6,645 bases of DNA from Pseudomonadota bacterium (lineage in GTDB: Bacteria; Myxococcota; Bradymonadia; UBA4248). The position numbers and the translations under genes are program-made. The stretch is taken from the NCBI GenBank assembly GCA_017613855.1, contig JAGACY010000442.1, forward strand, positions 1 through 6,645, written 5' to 3'. The notes below the pieces were generated by a model that saw only the letters and a list, made by a program, of their open reading frames with translations, was not told the origin of the DNA and made no database searches. Every line of letters starts with the position of its first letter. Position 1 is the stretch's first letter. Below are positions 5,265-6,645 of this stretch, one piece after another.

Positions 5265-6428
5265 TATGTTCCCAAAGAAGCTTTAGTCGAATCGATTCAG
5301 GATTATTTCGATCCGTTTCCGCCGCAAATCTCCATCGAGAATGCAGAATTTCGCAGTGATGCGATTCATCTGATTACTGAGGATCATCCTGTTATTTCAG
5401 CCGAAATTCCCTCGAAAGAACGTCTCCAGTCGCCCGAAGATTTTCATGGCTGTTTAAAAAAAATCGCAGCATCGACGGGTGGTGGCAGCGGTGATATCAG
5501 TCTCGAAGATACTATCACCAATCCGGTGCAGGAGCAGGGGTTCGAAACACGCATCATTCACAGGAGCTCCAATAGCTTTAGGACAGTCAATCCCAATCTG
5601 CGCGAGTCTTTTACGACTTCGCCCGTGGAGATATTGTCACGTTCGCGTTATCAGATTCTCGATGAACTGGGAACGGGAGGAACCGGAACTGTTTATAAAG
5701 TGCTCGACACGACTCTGACCGAGGTGCTTGCACTTAAAGTTCTTAAACCGGAACTAGTCTCGGATGCCGCATGGCTCCTGCGTTTTAAACGCGAGCTCAT
5801 GATTACGCGCGATCTGAATCATGCCTATATTTTACCGGCATATCATCTTGAACAGCTCGAAGGGCTCTATTTTTATACGATGCGCTACATCGATGGGAAA
5901 AATCTGAGCGAGTATCTGCATGATTCGCCGCTCCCGCTGATGATGAGTCTGCGCATTCTCATGCAAATAGCCGAAGCCCTCGTTGCGGCACACGATCATG
6001 GCGTCATACACAGGGATTTAAAACCCGCCAACATCATGATCGAATCGGAATCTTTTCACCCGTATCTGATGGATTTCGGCATTGCAAGCACGCTCGATAT
6101 GCCTTCCTATATGGTAGCCGGGCAGGGTATTGGTACTCCCTATTATATGGCTCCCGAACAATCCCGCGGCGAAGCGATTACCGTACAGGCGGATGTGTTC
6201 TCATTTGGGGTCGTTTGCTATGAATGTCTGACGCGCAAACTTCCTTATCCGGGCAATTCGCCGGTCGCAATCTATACGGCTCAGCAATCGGGTATTTTTG
6301 AACCCATCCGGGAAATCAATTCCATGGTACCCAAAGGAATTGCCAGCGTCATAGAGGCGTGTCTGTCTCCCAATGTGATGTCACGTCCAGCTTCGATGCG
6401 AGTCGTCCTGGACGGATTCGGGAAATAA
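4440..6428 (+). CDS. Tandem pseudokinase-kinase (Hanks-type Ser/Thr protein kinase)
   Basis: A 662-residue protein with two kinase folds (numbering from ATG 4440). Domain 1, residues ~1-275, keeps the fold: APE at 181-183, DIYAIG from D195, and a terminal RPSQRM. It lacks the Gly loop, has Arg41 for the ATP Lys (AVIRAL), Ser141 for the catalytic Asp (HFSVLPYN for HRDLKPxN) and GFV (159-161) for DFG, so it should be inactive. A ~125-residue linker, Ser/Thr-rich with GGGSG, follows. Domain 2, residues 403-662, is canonical: GTGGTG 411-416, Lys433, probable alpha-C Glu452, HRDLKPAN with Asp526, DFG at 545-547, APE ending at 573, Arg649. No membrane helix or extracellular sensor is seen, so it is probably cytoplasmic. 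ATG 4440 is preferred because similarity to kinase N-lobes begins there; a GAGG lies 14 nt upstream, rather far. In-frame TTG 4398 or GTG 4401 would add 13-14 residues. The pseudokinase may control the active domain (inference). Confidence 0.92.
   Translation: MLQRFGQFPGYTVRELLDSPRYYERYLVTVDDKPGEWAVIRALRPELSAAAEIRLFYQDTCRRVSRVQLKGLVPILAIGMARSNSIYAVYPYSGAHLSLGEISAFMLKDHRDLPPRYRTSILLDAAKTLEKAYEQQLHHFSVLPYNIHITHEGDVNVFGFVEAAMRCHFHLDSELNEKFDAPEWRRHQEIGVASDIYAIGALLYQGITGEFQPDEWEPRWMGMMDVLNRSNIPGDSLTSLLEFFQHTLAERPSQRMSSYTQLVHALEHLTNEFGGYVPKEALVESIQDYFDPFPPQISIENAEFRSDAIHLITEDHPVISAEIPSKERLQSPEDFHGCLKKIAASTGGGSGDISLEDTITNPVQEQGFETRIIHRSSNSFRTVNPNLRESFTTSPVEILSRSRYQILDELGTGGTGTVYKVLDTTLTEVLALKVLKPELVSDAAWLLRFKRELMITRDLNHAYILPAYHLEQLEGLYFYTMRYIDGKNLSEYLHDSPLPLMMSLRILMQIAEALVAAHDHGVIHRDLKPANIMIESESFHPYLMDFGIASTLDMPSYMVAGQGIGTPYYMAPEQSRGEAITVQADVFSFGVVCYECLTRKLPYPGNSPVAIYTAQQSGIFEPIREINSMVPKGIASVIEACLSPNVMSRPASMRVVLDGFGK
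5646..6425 (+). other. C-terminal active Ser/Thr kinase domain
   Basis: Residues 403-662 carry all catalytic motifs in order: GTGGTG, ALKVLK, HRDLKPANIM, MDFGIA, GTPYYMAPEQ and the late Arg in SRPASM. HRD with Arg before the Asp marks an RD kinase, usually activated by activation-loop phosphorylation. Ser and Thr between DFG and APE (for example residues 550, 551, 556 and 566) are candidate sites. LKPANI and the GTPYYMAPEQ segment indicate Ser/Thr rather than Tyr specificity. The protein ends at the domain end, so any sensing must come from the N-terminal half or from partners. Confidence 0.93.
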
Positions 6429-6500
6429 TTCGGAATGCGGAATGCGGAATTGAATTGTAGTGCCTAAGGTTGATTCTGAAGCTAAAGTGAATGAGTTTTT
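6428..6500. repeat. 73-bp tandem duplication, unit 1
   Basis: Starts at the last base of the kinase stop codon. A three-unit heptamer array (CGGAATG, CGGAATG, CGGAATT; 6428-6451) leads into a 39-bp segment (6448-6486) that recurs at 6521-6559 with 3 mismatches. A T-rich end GAGTTTTT follows. No coding sequence and no convincing terminator were seen after the kinase gene. Confidence 0.7.
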
Positions 6501-6573
6501 ATTCGTAATTCGTAATGCGTAATTGGATTGTAATGCCTAAGTTTGATTCTGAAGCTAAAAAAAAGAGTCTTTA
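6501..6573. repeat. 73-bp tandem duplication, unit 2
   Basis: Same layout as 6428-6500: heptamer array (6501-6524, CGTAATT-type), the 39-bp segment (6521-6559; 36 of 39 positions equal) and an end GAGTCTTT that aligns with GAGTTTTT of unit 1 after one indel. The array differs from that of unit 1 mainly by the same G-to-T change in each heptamer. Confidence 0.7.
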
Positions 6574-6622
6574 GAGATACCATTGAGAATGTCACATTAA
6601 TTACGAATTACGAATTACGAAT
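6501..6622. repeat. Inverted heptamer arrays forming a long stem downstream of the kinase gene
   Basis: The left array 6501-6524 and right array 6599-6622 (AATTACG units) pair at 23 of 24 positions around a 74-nt loop. The right array continues with further units to about 6630. Its design matches the element at 4224-4337: complementary period-7 arms around a short non-coding core. It could form a terminator-like or mRNA-protecting structure in the kinase transcript, but no T-run follows the right arm. Confidence 0.65.
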
Positions 6623-6645
6623 TACGCATTCATTCATAATTCCTC

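Noticed and set aside
6548..6573. Rho-independent terminator for the kinase gene around CTAAA...TTTAG
   Set aside because: The stem is only 5 AT-rich bp with no following T-run; not convincing.

Overview
This window holds two long, intact, divergently transcribed genes. A roughly 500-bp intergenic region rich in repeats and palindromes separates them, and short heptamer-repeat arrays abut both gene ends. Base composition is moderate, with AT-rich spacers. A soluble Hanks-type Ser/Thr kinase, a very large ferredoxin-fused protein derived from 2-oxoacid:ferredoxin oxidoreductase, and intergenic heptamer arrays together suggest an environmental bacterium with elaborate kinase signalling. Myxococcota or another former deltaproteobacterial lineage is a low-confidence guess; nothing here fixes the taxonomy.

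The left 60% (13-3942, minus strand) encodes a 1309-residue protein. It follows the domain order of single-chain pyruvate:ferredoxin oxidoreductase (PFOR): a shortened domain I, domain II, the gamma-type domain III, an EKR-like linker and the back half of the TPP domain. The parts that do chemistry are missing or eroded. The GDG...N thiamine-diphosphate/Mg motif is gone, the proximal-cluster CxxC is gone, and the internal dicluster ferredoxin is replaced by about 225 residues of Cys-poor, probably helical sequence. A coiled coil, a disordered linker and a separate single-cluster ferredoxin domain follow at the C-terminus. It looks like a PFOR-derived pseudoenzyme or a strongly re-purposed redox scaffold.

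The spacer (3943-4439) contains, from left to right: a CCCCAA repeat next to the start codon of the left gene; a perfect 20-bp palindrome; a near-consensus minus-strand sigma70-type promoter (TTAACA-17-TATAAT); four consecutive short hairpins, two of them identical 28-bp units; and a 114-bp heptamer-repeat hairpin close to the kinase gene.

The right gene (4440-6428, plus strand) encodes a 662-residue protein with two protein-kinase folds in tandem. The N-terminal one lacks the ATP Lys, the catalytic Asp and the metal-binding Asp (a pseudokinase). The C-terminal one has every canonical catalytic residue. No transmembrane segment is seen. Downstream (6428-6645) lies a diverged 73-bp tandem duplication ending in an inverted heptamer array.

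Both proteins thus pair a catalytically eroded domain with an intact cofactor or catalytic domain. A functional link (redox or metabolite sensing coupled to phosphorylation) is a hypothesis resting only on adjacency.
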